DNA from: Polaribacter sp.
GTDB lineage: Bacteria; Bacteroidota; Bacteroidia; Flavobacteriales; Flavobacteriaceae
Direction of reading: 5' to 3'
Length of the DNA stretch: 15,016 bases
Assembly: GCA_029245665.1 (NCBI GenBank)
Contig: JAQWOW010000293.1
Location: 1 to 15,016, forward strand
Shown: one piece after another, positions 7,117 to 15,016 of the stretch
Numbering within the stretch: the stretch's first letter is position 1
Layout of the letters: every line of letters starts with the position of its first letter
The notes under the pieces: model-generated
Seen by the model: the letters and a program-made list of their open reading frames with translations, nothing else
The model's database searches: none
Told to the model about the DNA's origin: nothing
Position numbers and translations under genes: made by a program

Positions 7117-7119
7117 CAA

Positions 7120-10077
7120 ATGAAAAAACTACTCTTAATATACCTATTTTTATTCGTAATTTCTTTGCAGTCGCAAGATTACTTTCCAACTAATACAGGA
7201 GTAAAAACATCCTTTACTAATGCAGTAGCCTTTAAAAATGCTGCTATTTATATCACTCCACAAAAAATAATTAAAAAAGGAACTCTACTCATTCAAGATG
7301 ACAAAGTAATTGCTGTTGGCAAAAAGGTTCGAATTCCCAGAGGTGCAAAAACAATTGATTTAAAAGGAAAAACGATCTATCCTTCTTTTATTGATCTTTA
7401 TTCTAGTTTTGGTATTCCAAAACCTAAAAAATCACTTTTACAAAGAGGAGGATCAAAACCACAATATGATGCAGAAAGAAATGGATTTTATTGGAATGAC
7501 CATATTCGATCAGAGACAGAAGCATCTACTTTTTTTAAATTCGATTCTAAAAAAGCAATTGATTATTTAAAAGCTGGTTTTGGTGTTGTAAATACTCATT
7601 TACAAGATGGAATTATGAGAGGAACTGGAATGCTAGTCGCTCTTAACCCCAATTCCTCTGATGCTTATAGAATTTTAGAGAATAAATCTGGACATTTTTT
7701 ATCGTTTAACAAAAGTGTCTTATCCAAACAAGGGTATCCAACATCAAAAATGGGTGCAATGGCTTTATTGAGACAAACTTATATGGACGCAGACTGGTAT
7801 GCATCTGGTAAAGTAAATAATAGAGATTTGTCTTTAGAAGCTCTTAATAGAAATAAAGATGCCATACAAATTTTTGAAACAGGAAGTCATTTAGATGCAT
7901 TAAGAGCTGATAAAGTAGGAGATGAATTTGGAATACAATATACAATTGTTGGATCTGGTGATGAATTTGAAAGAATTAGTGATATTAAAGGAACAAATGC
8001 AAACTTTATCATTCCTATTAACTATAGAGCTGCTTATGATGTTTCTAATCCATTGTTAGCCAAAAATATTGATTTAGGTGATATGAGAAGATGGAACCAA
8101 GAGCCCTCAAACTTAAATTTACTTTCTAAAAGTGGAGTGAGGTTTGCATTAACAACTCATAAGTTGAAAAAACTGGAAAATTTTCATAAAAACCTTCAAA
8201 AAGCCATTGCATATGGTTTTGATAAAACAATTGCTTTACAATCTCTAACCTCCATTCCTGCAGAAATTATTAAAAACAATAAAATAGGAAACTTAAATGA
8301 AGGCAGTTTTGCAAACTTTATTATTACTTCTGGAGATGTTTTTGATTCTGAAACTACCATTTATGAAAATTGGGTTCAGGGTAAAAAAAATGTAATCAAT
8401 TCTATGCATATTAAAAACCTTTCTGGCAGTTATAAATTGTATGTAAACAATAAAAACTATGATTTATCCATATCTGGCAAAGGAGTTAATCAAAAAGCTT
8501 CTATAAAGGAAGGCGAAAAATTAGTAAAATCTATTTTTTCTTACAAAGACAATTGGATTTCTATTACAATAAATGAAAACAATGAATATATTAGATTGCT
8601 TGGTCAAACGATCAATTCTTCCAATGTTATGAAAGGAACTGCTTATGATAGTGCAGGAAATGAATCCTTTTGGTCAGCATCAAAAATTTTTAAAAAAAAT
8701 ACTAAAAAGAAAGATGCTGAAAAATCTAATGCTATTGCTATTACCGTACAAAAGGTGAGCTATCCAAATTCAGGATTTGGAAATTTTTCTCAGCCAATAC
8801 AAGAAACAATTTTAGTCAAAAATGCAACAGTTTGGACAAGCGAAGATGAGGGAATACTTAAAAATACCGACATCTTATTAAAAGGAGGTAAAATTACAGC
8901 AATTGGTAAAGATCTCAAAGATAATAGCGCAAAGATCATCGATGGAACAGGAAAACATTTAACTGCAGGAATTGTAGATGAACACTCACATATTGCGGCT
9001 TCTGCTATTAATGAAGGAGGTCATAACTCTACTGCTGAAGTTACAATTGAAGATGTTGTAGACCCTACAGATATTAATATTTATAGGAATTTATCTGGTG
9101 GTGTAACTTCAATTCAAATTTTACACGGTTCTGCAAATCCTATTGGAGGTCGTTCTGCAATTATAAAGCTAAAATGGGGTGAAAATGCAAAAGAAATGAT
9201 TTACAAGGACACCCCGAAATTTATAAAATTTGCACTTGGTGAAAATGTAAAACAATCTCGTTCTAATTCGAGTTTTAGATTTCCACAAACAAGAATGGGA
9301 GTTGAACAACTGTATGTAGATTATTTTCAAAGAGCTAAAGAATATGACGCTTTAAAGAAAAGCGGAAAACCTTTTAGAAGAGATTTAGAACTAGAAACTT
9401 TGGCTGAGATTATAAATAAAGAACGTTTTATTTCTTGTCACTCATATGTGCAATCGGAAATTAACATGTTAATGAAAGTTGCAGACCAATTTAATTTTAG
9501 AATCAACACTTTTACTCACATTTTAGAAGGATATAAAGTTGCAGATAAAATGAAAGCACATGGTGTTGGAGCCTCTACCTTTTCTGATTGGTGGGCATAC
9601 AAATACGAAGTAAACGATGCCATACCCTACAATGCTGCTATTATGGCTAAAGAAGGTGTTACTGTAGCTATTAATTCTGATGATAGAGAAATGTCAAGAA
9701 GATTAAATCAAGAAGCTGCAAAGACTATTAAATATGGCGGTATGAGTGAACTTGAAGCTTGGAAAATGATAACTATTAATCCTGCAAAATTATTACATTT
9801 AGAAGATAGAGTTGGAAGTATAAAAGTTGGCAAAGATGCAGATGTTGTTCTTTGGAGTGGTCATCCATTATCCATTTATACAAAAGTAGAAAAAACGATT
9901 ATAGAAGGAAAAGTGTATTTTGATATTTCTACTGATTTAGAAAAACGCATCGCAATAAAAGCTGAAAAAAGCAAACTAATCGATATGATGTTAAAAGAAA
10001 AAATTAGAGGTGAAAAAACCCAAGTTCCAATGAAAATAAAAGATAGAAACTTTCATTGTGATACAGAAGAAATATAA
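7120..10077 (+). CDS. Exported two-domain amidohydrolase-superfamily protein
   Basis: A 985-aa protein with a signal peptide (about 1-19, MKKLLLIYLFLFVISLQSQ) and two amidohydrolase units in tandem. Unit 1 (about 30-425) keeps the composite beta-sandwich and barrel outline but has YPSFIDLYSSFG (87-98) where PGFIDxHxH is expected, so both first metal ligands are lost (Y94, S96). A beta-rich linker of no recognised family follows (about 430-540). Unit 2 (about 562-935) looks active: HLTAGIVDEHSHI (613-625) with H622 and H624, then CHSY (H774), THILEGY (H800) and NSDD (D854), in the order usual for metal-dependent hydrolases such as imidazolonepropionase- or prolidase-like members. VGSIKVGKDADVVLW (898-912) is the standard C-terminal return strand. 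It is probably a periplasmic hydrolase of cyclic amide or peptide-like bonds; the substrate is unknown. The next gene follows after 11 bases, indicating an operon. Confidence 0.88.
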   Translation: MKKLLLIYLFLFVISLQSQDYFPTNTGVKTSFTNAVAFKNAAIYITPQKIIKKGTLLIQDDKVIAVGKKVRIPRGAKTIDLKGKTIYPSFIDLYSSFGIPKPKKSLLQRGGSKPQYDAERNGFYWNDHIRSETEASTFFKFDSKKAIDYLKAGFGVVNTHLQDGIMRGTGMLVALNPNSSDAYRILENKSGHFLSFNKSVLSKQGYPTSKMGAMALLRQTYMDADWYASGKVNNRDLSLEALNRNKDAIQIFETGSHLDALRADKVGDEFGIQYTIVGSGDEFERISDIKGTNANFIIPINYRAAYDVSNPLLAKNIDLGDMRRWNQEPSNLNLLSKSGVRFALTTHKLKKLENFHKNLQKAIAYGFDKTIALQSLTSIPAEIIKNNKIGNLNEGSFANFIITSGDVFDSETTIYENWVQGKKNVINSMHIKNLSGSYKLYVNNKNYDLSISGKGVNQKASIKEGEKLVKSIFSYKDNWISITINENNEYIRLLGQTINSSNVMKGTAYDSAGNESFWSASKIFKKNTKKKDAEKSNAIAITVQKVSYPNSGFGNFSQPIQETILVKNATVWTSEDEGILKNTDILLKGGKITAIGKDLKDNSAKIIDGTGKHLTAGIVDEHSHIAASAINEGGHNSTAEVTIEDVVDPTDINIYRNLSGGVTSIQILHGSANPIGGRSAIIKLKWGENAKEMIYKDTPKFIKFALGENVKQSRSNSSFRFPQTRMGVEQLYVDYFQRAKEYDALKKSGKPFRRDLELETLAEIINKERFISCHSYVQSEINMLMKVADQFNFRINTFTHILEGYKVADKMKAHGVGASTFSDWWAYKYEVNDAIPYNAAIMAKEGVTVAINSDDREMSRRLNQEAAKTIKYGGMSELEAWKMITINPAKLLHLEDRVGSIKVGKDADVVLWSGHPLSIYTKVEKTIIEGKVYFDISTDLEKRIAIKAEKSKLIDMMLKEKIRGEKTQVPMKIKDRNFHCDTEEI

Positions 10078-10088
10078 AACTAAAAATC

Positions 10089-11384
10089 ATGAAAAAAATT
10101 ATATCTCGTTTGATGTTGTTCTTATTTTCAATGCATATACTGGCACAACAAACACCCGCAAACGATCAACTAGAACCTGTTTCAATTGAAGGAGCCATAG
10201 CTCATTTAGGAAATGGAAAAGTAATTCCCAATTCTTTAATTATGTTTAAAGCCGGTAAAATTATTTTTGTTGGAAGTGCCATGGCAAAAATTGCACGAAT
10301 CGGCAAAGTGATTAAAGCAAATGGGAAACATGTGTATCCGGGTTTTATTGCTGCAAACACCTCACTAGGTTTGGTTGAAATTGATGCTGTAAAGGCCTCT
10401 TCAGACGAAAGAGAAACTGGGTTTATGAATCCACATATTAGAAGTTTAATAGCATACAACGCAGAGAGTAAAATCGTAGAATCTATGCGTCCAAATGGTG
10501 TTTTTATAGCACAAGTTACTCCAAGAGGAGGCACAATTTCTGGAACATCTTCAATCATGCAATTAGATGCTTGGAACTGGGAAGATGCAAGTCTCAAAAT
10601 AGATGATGCAATTCATATAAATTGGCCGAGTATTTTTACCCGTGGTAGGTTTTGGCTAGGTGAAGACCCAGCATTAAAACCAGACAAAAATTACATTAAA
10701 AATATAACTAAAATTACCTCTTATTTTAAGGATGCTAAAAATTATCTAGCCGGTGATAAATTACAAAAAAACATACCATATGAGTCAACTAGAGGTTTAT
10801 TTGAGGGTTCACAAAAACTCTTTATCCATGCAAATGGACAAAGAGAAATTACAGACGCCATTCATATTAGTAAGAAACTAGGAATTGATAATATTGTACT
10901 TGTTCATGGTGAAGGTGCAGATAATATTTCAGATTTATTAATCAAAAACAATATTCCTATTATTTTAGATAGACCTCATAGAAATCCAAATAGTGAAGAC
11001 GATGCCTATGATTATACCTATACAATTGCAAAATCATTAACAGATAAGGGAATTATAGTAGGTATAGGTATGGAAGGGCAAATGGAAAGAATGAACACAA
11101 GAAACTTGCCATTTTATGCGGGAACATTTGCAGCACATGGTTTGGAAAAAGAAGTCGCTCTTCAATTATTGACCTCCAATACGGCAAAAATTTTAGGAAT
11201 AGATCATTTAGTAGGAACTTTAGAAGTTGGTAAAAATGCTACGTTATTTATTTCTAAAGGAGATGCTCTGGATATGAGAGGAAATATACTTACGGACGCT
11301 TTCATACAAGGAAGAAAAATTAGTTTAGAAACGCATCAAACAAAACTTTGGAAACGATATTCCAATAAATATAAAACAAAATAA
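10089..11384 (+). CDS. Exported amidohydrolase-fold protein lacking the metal-binding HxH (likely non-catalytic)
   Basis: A 431-aa protein with a signal peptide (about 1-20, MKKIISRLMLFLFSMHILAQ). The fold follows the amidohydrolase superfamily: EGAIAHLGNGKVIPN (34-48) and VYPGFIAANTSLG (82-94) at the front, and VGTLEVGKNATLFI (375-388) at the back. In place of HxH it has N90 and S92, and no NSDD-like Asp is visible (GIIVGIGMEG at 321-330). H247 (FIHANG) and H273 (VHGEGA) remain. Its first half resembles unit 1 of the upstream protein, with matching NxHIRS and RGT/GGTxSGT blocks, so the two are probably paralogues by duplication. It sits 11 bases downstream in the same operon and may act as a partner subunit or binding protein of the active unit. 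Partial loss of the metal site with an intact reading frame argues for a conserved non-enzymatic or altered role, not decay. Confidence 0.83.
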   Translation: MKKIISRLMLFLFSMHILAQQTPANDQLEPVSIEGAIAHLGNGKVIPNSLIMFKAGKIIFVGSAMAKIARIGKVIKANGKHVYPGFIAANTSLGLVEIDAVKASSDERETGFMNPHIRSLIAYNAESKIVESMRPNGVFIAQVTPRGGTISGTSSIMQLDAWNWEDASLKIDDAIHINWPSIFTRGRFWLGEDPALKPDKNYIKNITKITSYFKDAKNYLAGDKLQKNIPYESTRGLFEGSQKLFIHANGQREITDAIHISKKLGIDNIVLVHGEGADNISDLLIKNNIPIILDRPHRNPNSEDDAYDYTYTIAKSLTDKGIIVGIGMEGQMERMNTRNLPFYAGTFAAHGLEKEVALQLLTSNTAKILGIDHLVGTLEVGKNATLFISKGDALDMRGNILTDAFIQGRKISLETHQTKLWKRYSNKYKTK

Positions 11385-11553
11385 CATCCTTTTTAGAATA
11401 GCTTATATTGTAGTTTCTCAGAAAATAAACGTTTTCAAACAAATAAAATAGAAGCACATACAAAATAAACATACTAGTACCTGCTATTTGCTTAAAATTT
11501 TGACTGGTTATTTATAGAACAAGTAAATTATTTTTTACCTGAGTGACAATACC

Positions 11554-11561
11554 TATATTTG
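11554..11561 (+). promoter_or_regulatory. Candidate -7 element of the RNA methyltransferase gene
   Basis: TATATTTG is a perfect TAnnTTTG match, followed by CTTTG and ATG 11567. The predicted transcript start is near 11564-11566, leaving a leader of three bases or fewer. Upstream, a TTTTTT run at 11531-11536 is the only rough -33 candidate. The element decides the start codon: an in-frame GTG at 11543 lies upstream of the predicted transcript start and so would not be in the mRNA. Confidence 0.5.
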
Positions 11562-11566
11562 CTTTG

Positions 11567-12364
11567 ATGAAAGAAATAACCAGCATTCAAAACTCGTACA
11601 TAAAAAACTTACTAAAACTACAAGAGAAAATACGAGAACGAAAAAAGCAAGGCTTATTTATTATCGAAGGGAAACGAGAAATTTCACTCGCAATTTCCTC
11701 AAATTATGAGTTTGATACAGTTTTATTTTGTCCAGAAATTATTTCAGAAAATGAAATTTTACACTTTTTTAATAAGAATATTAATAGAATAGAAATTTCT
11801 AAAAATGTATATAAAAAATTAGCTTATAGAGATTCAACAGAAGGAATTATAGCTGTAACAAAAGTAAAAGATTTTTCTTTAAAAAATATTCAATTTAAAG
11901 TTGATAACCCCTTAATTTTAGTTGCTGAAGGTGTTGAAAAACCAGGAAATATTGGTGCTCTATTAAGAACTGCTGATGCTGCAAATGTTGCTGCTGTTTT
12001 TATCGCAAACCCTAAAAGTGATTTGTACAATACAAACATCATAAGATCTAGTATCGGATGTGTTTTTACAAATAAAATAGCTGTAGGGACTTCAGAGGAA
12101 ATAGTTGCTTTTTTAGAAGAAAAGAAAATTAATATTTATGCTGCAACTTTGCAAAATTCAAATCAATATTTCAAAGAAAACTACACCGAAAGTGCAGCAA
12201 TTGTTGTTGGCACAGAAGCCACTGGTTTATCAGAAACCTGGAGAAATGCCGCAACCAAAAATATAAATATACCAATGCAAGGACAAATAGATTCTATGAA
12301 TGTTTCTGTTGCTGCTGCAATTATTTTATTTGAAGCAACAAGACAAAGAAATTTTAAGGAATAA
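11567..12364 (+). CDS. TrmH/SpoU-family RNA 2'-O-ribose methyltransferase
   Basis: A 265-aa SPOUT methyltransferase that uses S-adenosylmethionine to methylate a ribose 2'-OH in rRNA or tRNA. The N-terminal substrate-binding domain (about 1-100) includes RKKQGLFIIEGKREI (25-39), typical of the RlmB/TsnR-like group. The knotted catalytic domain has motif 1 EKPGNIGALLRTADA (124-138), with the expected Asn and Arg (N128, R134), motif 2 VVGTEATGLS (213-222) and motif 3 IPMQGQIDSMNVSVAAAI (235-252). This order and length fit 23S rRNA methyltransferases, but the target base cannot be told from sequence. The start is set at ATG 11567: an upstream in-frame GTG (11543) would add MTIPIFAL, encoded by the promoter element itself. 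The M48 protease gene begins 3 bases after the stop codon. Confidence 0.9.
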   Translation: MKEITSIQNSYIKNLLKLQEKIRERKKQGLFIIEGKREISLAISSNYEFDTVLFCPEIISENEILHFFNKNINRIEISKNVYKKLAYRDSTEGIIAVTKVKDFSLKNIQFKVDNPLILVAEGVEKPGNIGALLRTADAANVAAVFIANPKSDLYNTNIIRSSIGCVFTNKIAVGTSEEIVAFLEEKKINIYAATLQNSNQYFKENYTESAAIVVGTEATGLSETWRNAATKNINIPMQGQIDSMNVSVAAAIILFEATRQRNFKE

Positions 12365-12367
12365 CAA

Positions 12368-13600
12368 ATGAATTCAACTACCCTATTTATTATCATCATT
12401 TCAATTTTAATTATCAGTTTTATTATTGATAAAGTTTTAAATACTCTTAACGAAAAATATTTTGATAAAAAAATACCTGAAGAGTTAAGAGATATTTATG
12501 ATCAAAAAGAATACGAAAAATCACAAGAATATAAGAAAACAAGTGCTAATTTTTCGAAAATAACTTCATTCTTAACTACTCTTTTAACCCTAGTTTTCTT
12601 TCTTATTGATGGTTTTAAATTTTTAGATATTTATGCCAGAACTTTTACAAATAATTCGATTTTAATCGCTTTAATTTTCTTTGGAATTATTATTTTAGGT
12701 TCTACGTTTTTATCGATTCCTGTATCCTATTACAATACTTTTGTAATTGAAGAAAAATTTGGTTTTAACAAATCTTCAAAAAAAATATTTTGGATAGATA
12801 AAATTAAAGGGCTGTTTATAAGTATGATTTTAGGAGGAGGAATTTTAGCACTCGTTATTTGGTTTTATCAATTGACAGGAAGTAATTTTTGGATTTATTC
12901 GTGGGGTCTTGTTACTATTTTTTCTTTGTTTATGAACATGTTTTATGCAAAATTAATTGTTCCGATATTTAATAAGCAAAGTCCTTTAGAAGAGGGAGAA
13001 TTAAAATCAGCTATAGAAATGTATGCCCAAAAAGTTGGATTTACCATCAATAATATTTTTATTATAGATGGTTCTAAGCGCTCTACAAAAGCAAATGCTT
13101 ATTTCTCTGGTTTCGGTTCTCAAAAAAGAATTACCTTGTATGACACCTTGATAAATGATTTAGAAAATGATGAAATTGTTGCAGTTTTGGCACATGAGGT
13201 TGGTCATTATAAGAGAAAACATATCATTTTTAATCTGATATCTTCCGTATTACTCACTGGGTTAACACTCTATATATTATCATTATTTATCAACTCTCCT
13301 ATTCTCTCAGAGGCATTAGGAGTATCTAGACCTAGTTTTCATATCGGTCTAATAGCCTTTAGTATTTTGTATTCACCAATTTCAGAATTCACTGGATTAT
13401 TCATGAATTATATGTCAAGAAAATTTGAATATCAAGCAGATAATTTTGCAAAAGACACTTTTGAAGGTAAAGCTTTGGTTACTTCACTTAAAAAATTATC
13501 GAAAAATAGTTTGAGTAATTTAACGCCACATCCAGCTTTTGTTTTTGCATATTATTCACATCCAACCTTATTAAATAGGATTAAAAATTTAGAATCTTAA
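12368..13600 (+). CDS. M48-family membrane zinc metalloprotease (Ste24/CAAX prenyl protease 1-like)
   Basis: A 410-aa integral membrane protease with the layout of Ste24-type M48 enzymes. Hydrophobic helices lie at about 5-20, 66-82, 97-117, 148-168, 174-197, 287-309 and 325-340, around a cytosolic-type catalytic domain. Key signatures: SKRSTKANAYFSGFG (236-250) and KRITLYDTLI (253-262). The zinc site is HEVGH (276-280), with third ligand E354 in FEYQAD. The C-terminal YYSHPTLLNRI (395-405) is the conserved Ste24 end block. Bacteria lack prenylated CAAX proteins, so the likely role is membrane protein quality control or clearing of jammed translocons, by analogy with Ste24 and HtpX. It is translationally close to the methyltransferase gene (3-base gap), so it is co-transcribed; no promoter fits in the gap. 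Length and motifs are complete. Confidence 0.93.
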   Translation: MNSTTLFIIIISILIISFIIDKVLNTLNEKYFDKKIPEELRDIYDQKEYEKSQEYKKTSANFSKITSFLTTLLTLVFFLIDGFKFLDIYARTFTNNSILIALIFFGIIILGSTFLSIPVSYYNTFVIEEKFGFNKSSKKIFWIDKIKGLFISMILGGGILALVIWFYQLTGSNFWIYSWGLVTIFSLFMNMFYAKLIVPIFNKQSPLEEGELKSAIEMYAQKVGFTINNIFIIDGSKRSTKANAYFSGFGSQKRITLYDTLINDLENDEIVAVLAHEVGHYKRKHIIFNLISSVLLTGLTLYILSLFINSPILSEALGVSRPSFHIGLIAFSILYSPISEFTGLFMNYMSRKFEYQADNFAKDTFEGKALVTSLKKLSKNSLSNLTPHPAFVFAYYSHPTLLNRIKNLES

Positions 13601-13623
13601 TTTCTTGTTTCTTAACATTCTTA

Positions 13624-13651
13624 TTGCTAATTTCACTTTGAGTTAGATTTA
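13624..13651 (+). promoter_or_regulatory. Weak candidate promoter of the RelA/SpoT gene
   Basis: TTG (13624-13626), a 17-base spacer and TAGATTTA (13644-13651, one mismatch to TAnnTTTG) lie in the 67-base gap after the protease gene. A transcript start near 13655 would leave about 12 bases before the TTG start codon at 13668. A second look-alike, CACATTTG at 13663-13670, overlaps the start codon and so cannot serve this start. Confidence 0.27.
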
Positions 13652-13667
13652 AATTTTAAACACACAT

Positions 13668-15016
13668 TTGGAGTATACAGCAACTATAGAAGAAGAAAGT
13701 AAAGAAATAAAAAATCGGTACAAAGATTTACTAAAGGGAACTTATGAAGTGTTGTCTAAAACGGACAAAGAGCTAATAAGAAAAGCCTTTGATATTTCTT
13801 TAGATGCTCATTCTAAACAACGAAGAAAAACAGGTGAACCTTATATTTTTCATCCAATTGCAGTTGCAAAAATTGTAGCAAATGAGATTGGTTTAGATGC
13901 AATTTCTATTGCTTCTGCCCTATTGCATGATGTTGTAGAAGATACAGATTATACAATAGAAGATATGGAGCATCTTTTTGGTAAAACGATTGCAAAAATT
14001 GTAAAAGGTCTCACCAAAATCTCTCGATTAAACAAAGAGCAAGATGCTTCTATACAAGCTGAAAACTTTAGAAAAATGCTCTTAACTTTAAACGATGACG
14101 TAAGAGTAATTTTAATAAAGATTGCAGATAGGCTTCATAATATGCAAACAATGGATGCAATGCCTGCTAATAAACAGGTAAAAATTGCCTCAGAAACTTT
14201 ATATATTTATGCACCATTAGCTCATAGATTAGGTTTGTACAATATTAAAATAGAATTAGAAGATTTAGGTTTAAAATATACTGAACCCGAATCTTATAAA
14301 GGTATTTTAAATAAGATTACAGAAAGTAAAGTAGATCAACAAAAATATTTAAAACGATTTGAAAATACGTTAAAGTCAGGTTTAGATAAAGAGAATTTTG
14401 AGTATGAAATAAAAGGTAGATTTAAATCTATTTATTCTATTCGAAAGAAGATGATTACACAAAATGTAACATTTAATGAAGTTTATGATAAGTACGCAAT
14501 TAGAATTATATACGAACCTAATTCTAAAGATGATAAGTTTGATGCCTGGAAGATCTATACGATTGTTACGGATTATTTTAAACCCAACCCGTCTCGTTTA
14601 AGGGATTGGATTTCTCAGCCAAAATCTACAGGTTATGAGGCACTTCACATCACAGTTGTTGGCCCAGATTCACAATGGGTAGAAGTTCAAATCCGTTCAA
14701 ATAGAATGAATGAGATTGCAGAAAAAGGCTATGCGGCTCATTTTAAATATAAACAAGCAGAAAGCAATGACGATGGTTTGGAAAGCTGGTTGAATAAATT
14801 AAAAGAAACATTAGAAACTCAGAGTCTAAATGCAGTAGATTTTGTAGAAAACTTTAAATTGAACTTATACTCTAAAGAAATTTATGTTTTTACACCCAAT
14901 GGAGATTTAAAATCACTTCCCAAAGATGCAACTGCTCTAGATTTTGCTTTTTCAATACATACCGATATAGGTTTAAAATGTAGAGGAGTTAAAGTAAATG
15001 GTAAGCTAGTGCCATT
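13668..15016 (+). CDS. rel: Bifunctional RelA/SpoT-family (p)ppGpp synthetase/hydrolase, N-terminal part (cut by window edge)
   Basis: The first 449 codons of a long RSH enzyme (family length about 700-740 aa) run off the right edge. The HD hydrolase domain looks intact: FHPIAVA (61-67, H62), LLHDVVEDT (85-93) and IADRLHNMQT (152-161). The synthetase domain also looks intact: GRFKSIYSIRKK (250-261), EVYDKYAIRII (271-281), RLRDWISQPKSTGYEALH (310-327) and VEVQIRS (338-344), ending in IAEKGYAAHFKYK. A TGS domain begins at about 403 (KEIYVFTPNGDLKSLPKDAT). Both activities are therefore expected, so the enzyme makes and degrades (p)ppGpp in the stringent response. The start is inferred as TTG 13668 (MEYTATIEEESKEI): the frame is closed by TAA at 13650, and no ATG occurs in frame until about residue 100, inside the HD domain. 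The C-terminal regulatory region is not visible. Confidence 0.95.
   Translation, partial: MEYTATIEEESKEIKNRYKDLLKGTYEVLSKTDKELIRKAFDISLDAHSKQRRKTGEPYIFHPIAVAKIVANEIGLDAISIASALLHDVVEDTDYTIEDMEHLFGKTIAKIVKGLTKISRLNKEQDASIQAENFRKMLLTLNDDVRVILIKIADRLHNMQTMDAMPANKQVKIASETLYIYAPLAHRLGLYNIKIELEDLGLKYTEPESYKGILNKITESKVDQQKYLKRFENTLKSGLDKENFEYEIKGRFKSIYSIRKKMITQNVTFNEVYDKYAIRIIYEPNSKDDKFDAWKIYTIVTDYFKPNPSRLRDWISQPKSTGYEALHITVVGPDSQWVEVQIRSNRMNEIAEKGYAAHFKYKQAESNDDGLESWLNKLKETLETQSLNAVDFVENFKLNLYSKEIYVFTPNGDLKSLPKDATALDFAFSIHTDIGLKCRGVKVNGKLVP

Noticed and set aside
10202..10597. A 131-codon open frame on the minus strand inside the second amidohydrolase gene
   Set aside because: It is antisense to a clear coding gene. 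Its composition follows from the codons of the real gene, and it has no recognisable domain.
11385..11542. Gap between the second amidohydrolase and the methyltransferase gene searched for a terminator or small RNA
   Set aside because: Only a 5-bp stem, GAAAA/TTTTC, was found, with no T run; nothing supportable apart from the promoter region at its right end.
1..15016. Search for a defence system, CRISPR array, integrase, insertion sequence, tRNA or prophage genes
   Set aside because: None was seen. The reading frames account for nearly all the sequence, the base composition looks even, and the genes are ordinary chromosomal types.

Overview
The window looks like chromosomal DNA from a marine-type member of the Flavobacteriaceae (Bacteroidota), in the range of Polaribacter or Tenacibaculum. 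The evidence is very AT-rich DNA, start regions without Shine-Dalgarno sequences, several matches to the Bacteroidota promoter element TAnnTTTG, and a gene set typical of the family: BshA, a split transketolase, DUF3810, a Flavobacteriia-type DnaB, and tandem secreted amidohydrolases. The genus is an inference. I see no phage, insertion sequence, CRISPR array, tRNA or rRNA. Both ends cut through genes.

Left part (1-5813), all on the minus strand. From right to left it holds dnaB (replicative helicase), then a signal-peptide protein of the kind often labelled 'asparagine synthetase B' that has a ThuA/GATase-like look. Next come the N-terminal subunit of a split transketolase with its own promoter and a clear terminator, bshA (first step of bacillithiol synthesis), and the start of a dicarboxylate/amino acid:cation symporter. 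The largest gene-free stretch is 471-712. It is AT-rich, and I found no convincing gene, terminator or promoter in it.

Right part (5950-15016), all on the plus strand and divergent from dnaB. It begins with a DUF3810 membrane protein carrying an HExxH zinc motif. A two-gene operon of exported amidohydrolase-fold proteins follows: 985 aa with two barrel units, then 431 aa. Only one of the three units keeps the metal-binding HxH. A perfect 14-bp inverted repeat ends 3 bases before this operon. Next is a two-gene unit of a TrmH/SpoU-family RNA 2'-O-methyltransferase and an M48 (Ste24-like) membrane protease. The window ends inside a long RelA/SpoT enzyme that appears to start with TTG.

Most of this is core genome: replication, translation quality, redox thiol, carbon flow and the stringent response. 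No new multi-gene system stands out. The points most worth a second look are the SSB-like acidic tip on DnaB, the amidohydrolase operon with degraded metal sites and a hairpin at its start codon, the probable misannotation next to dnaB, and two promoters placed so close to ATG that the mRNAs may be leaderless. Three start codons are corrected here from the longest possible reading frame, at 2849, 4240 and 11567.
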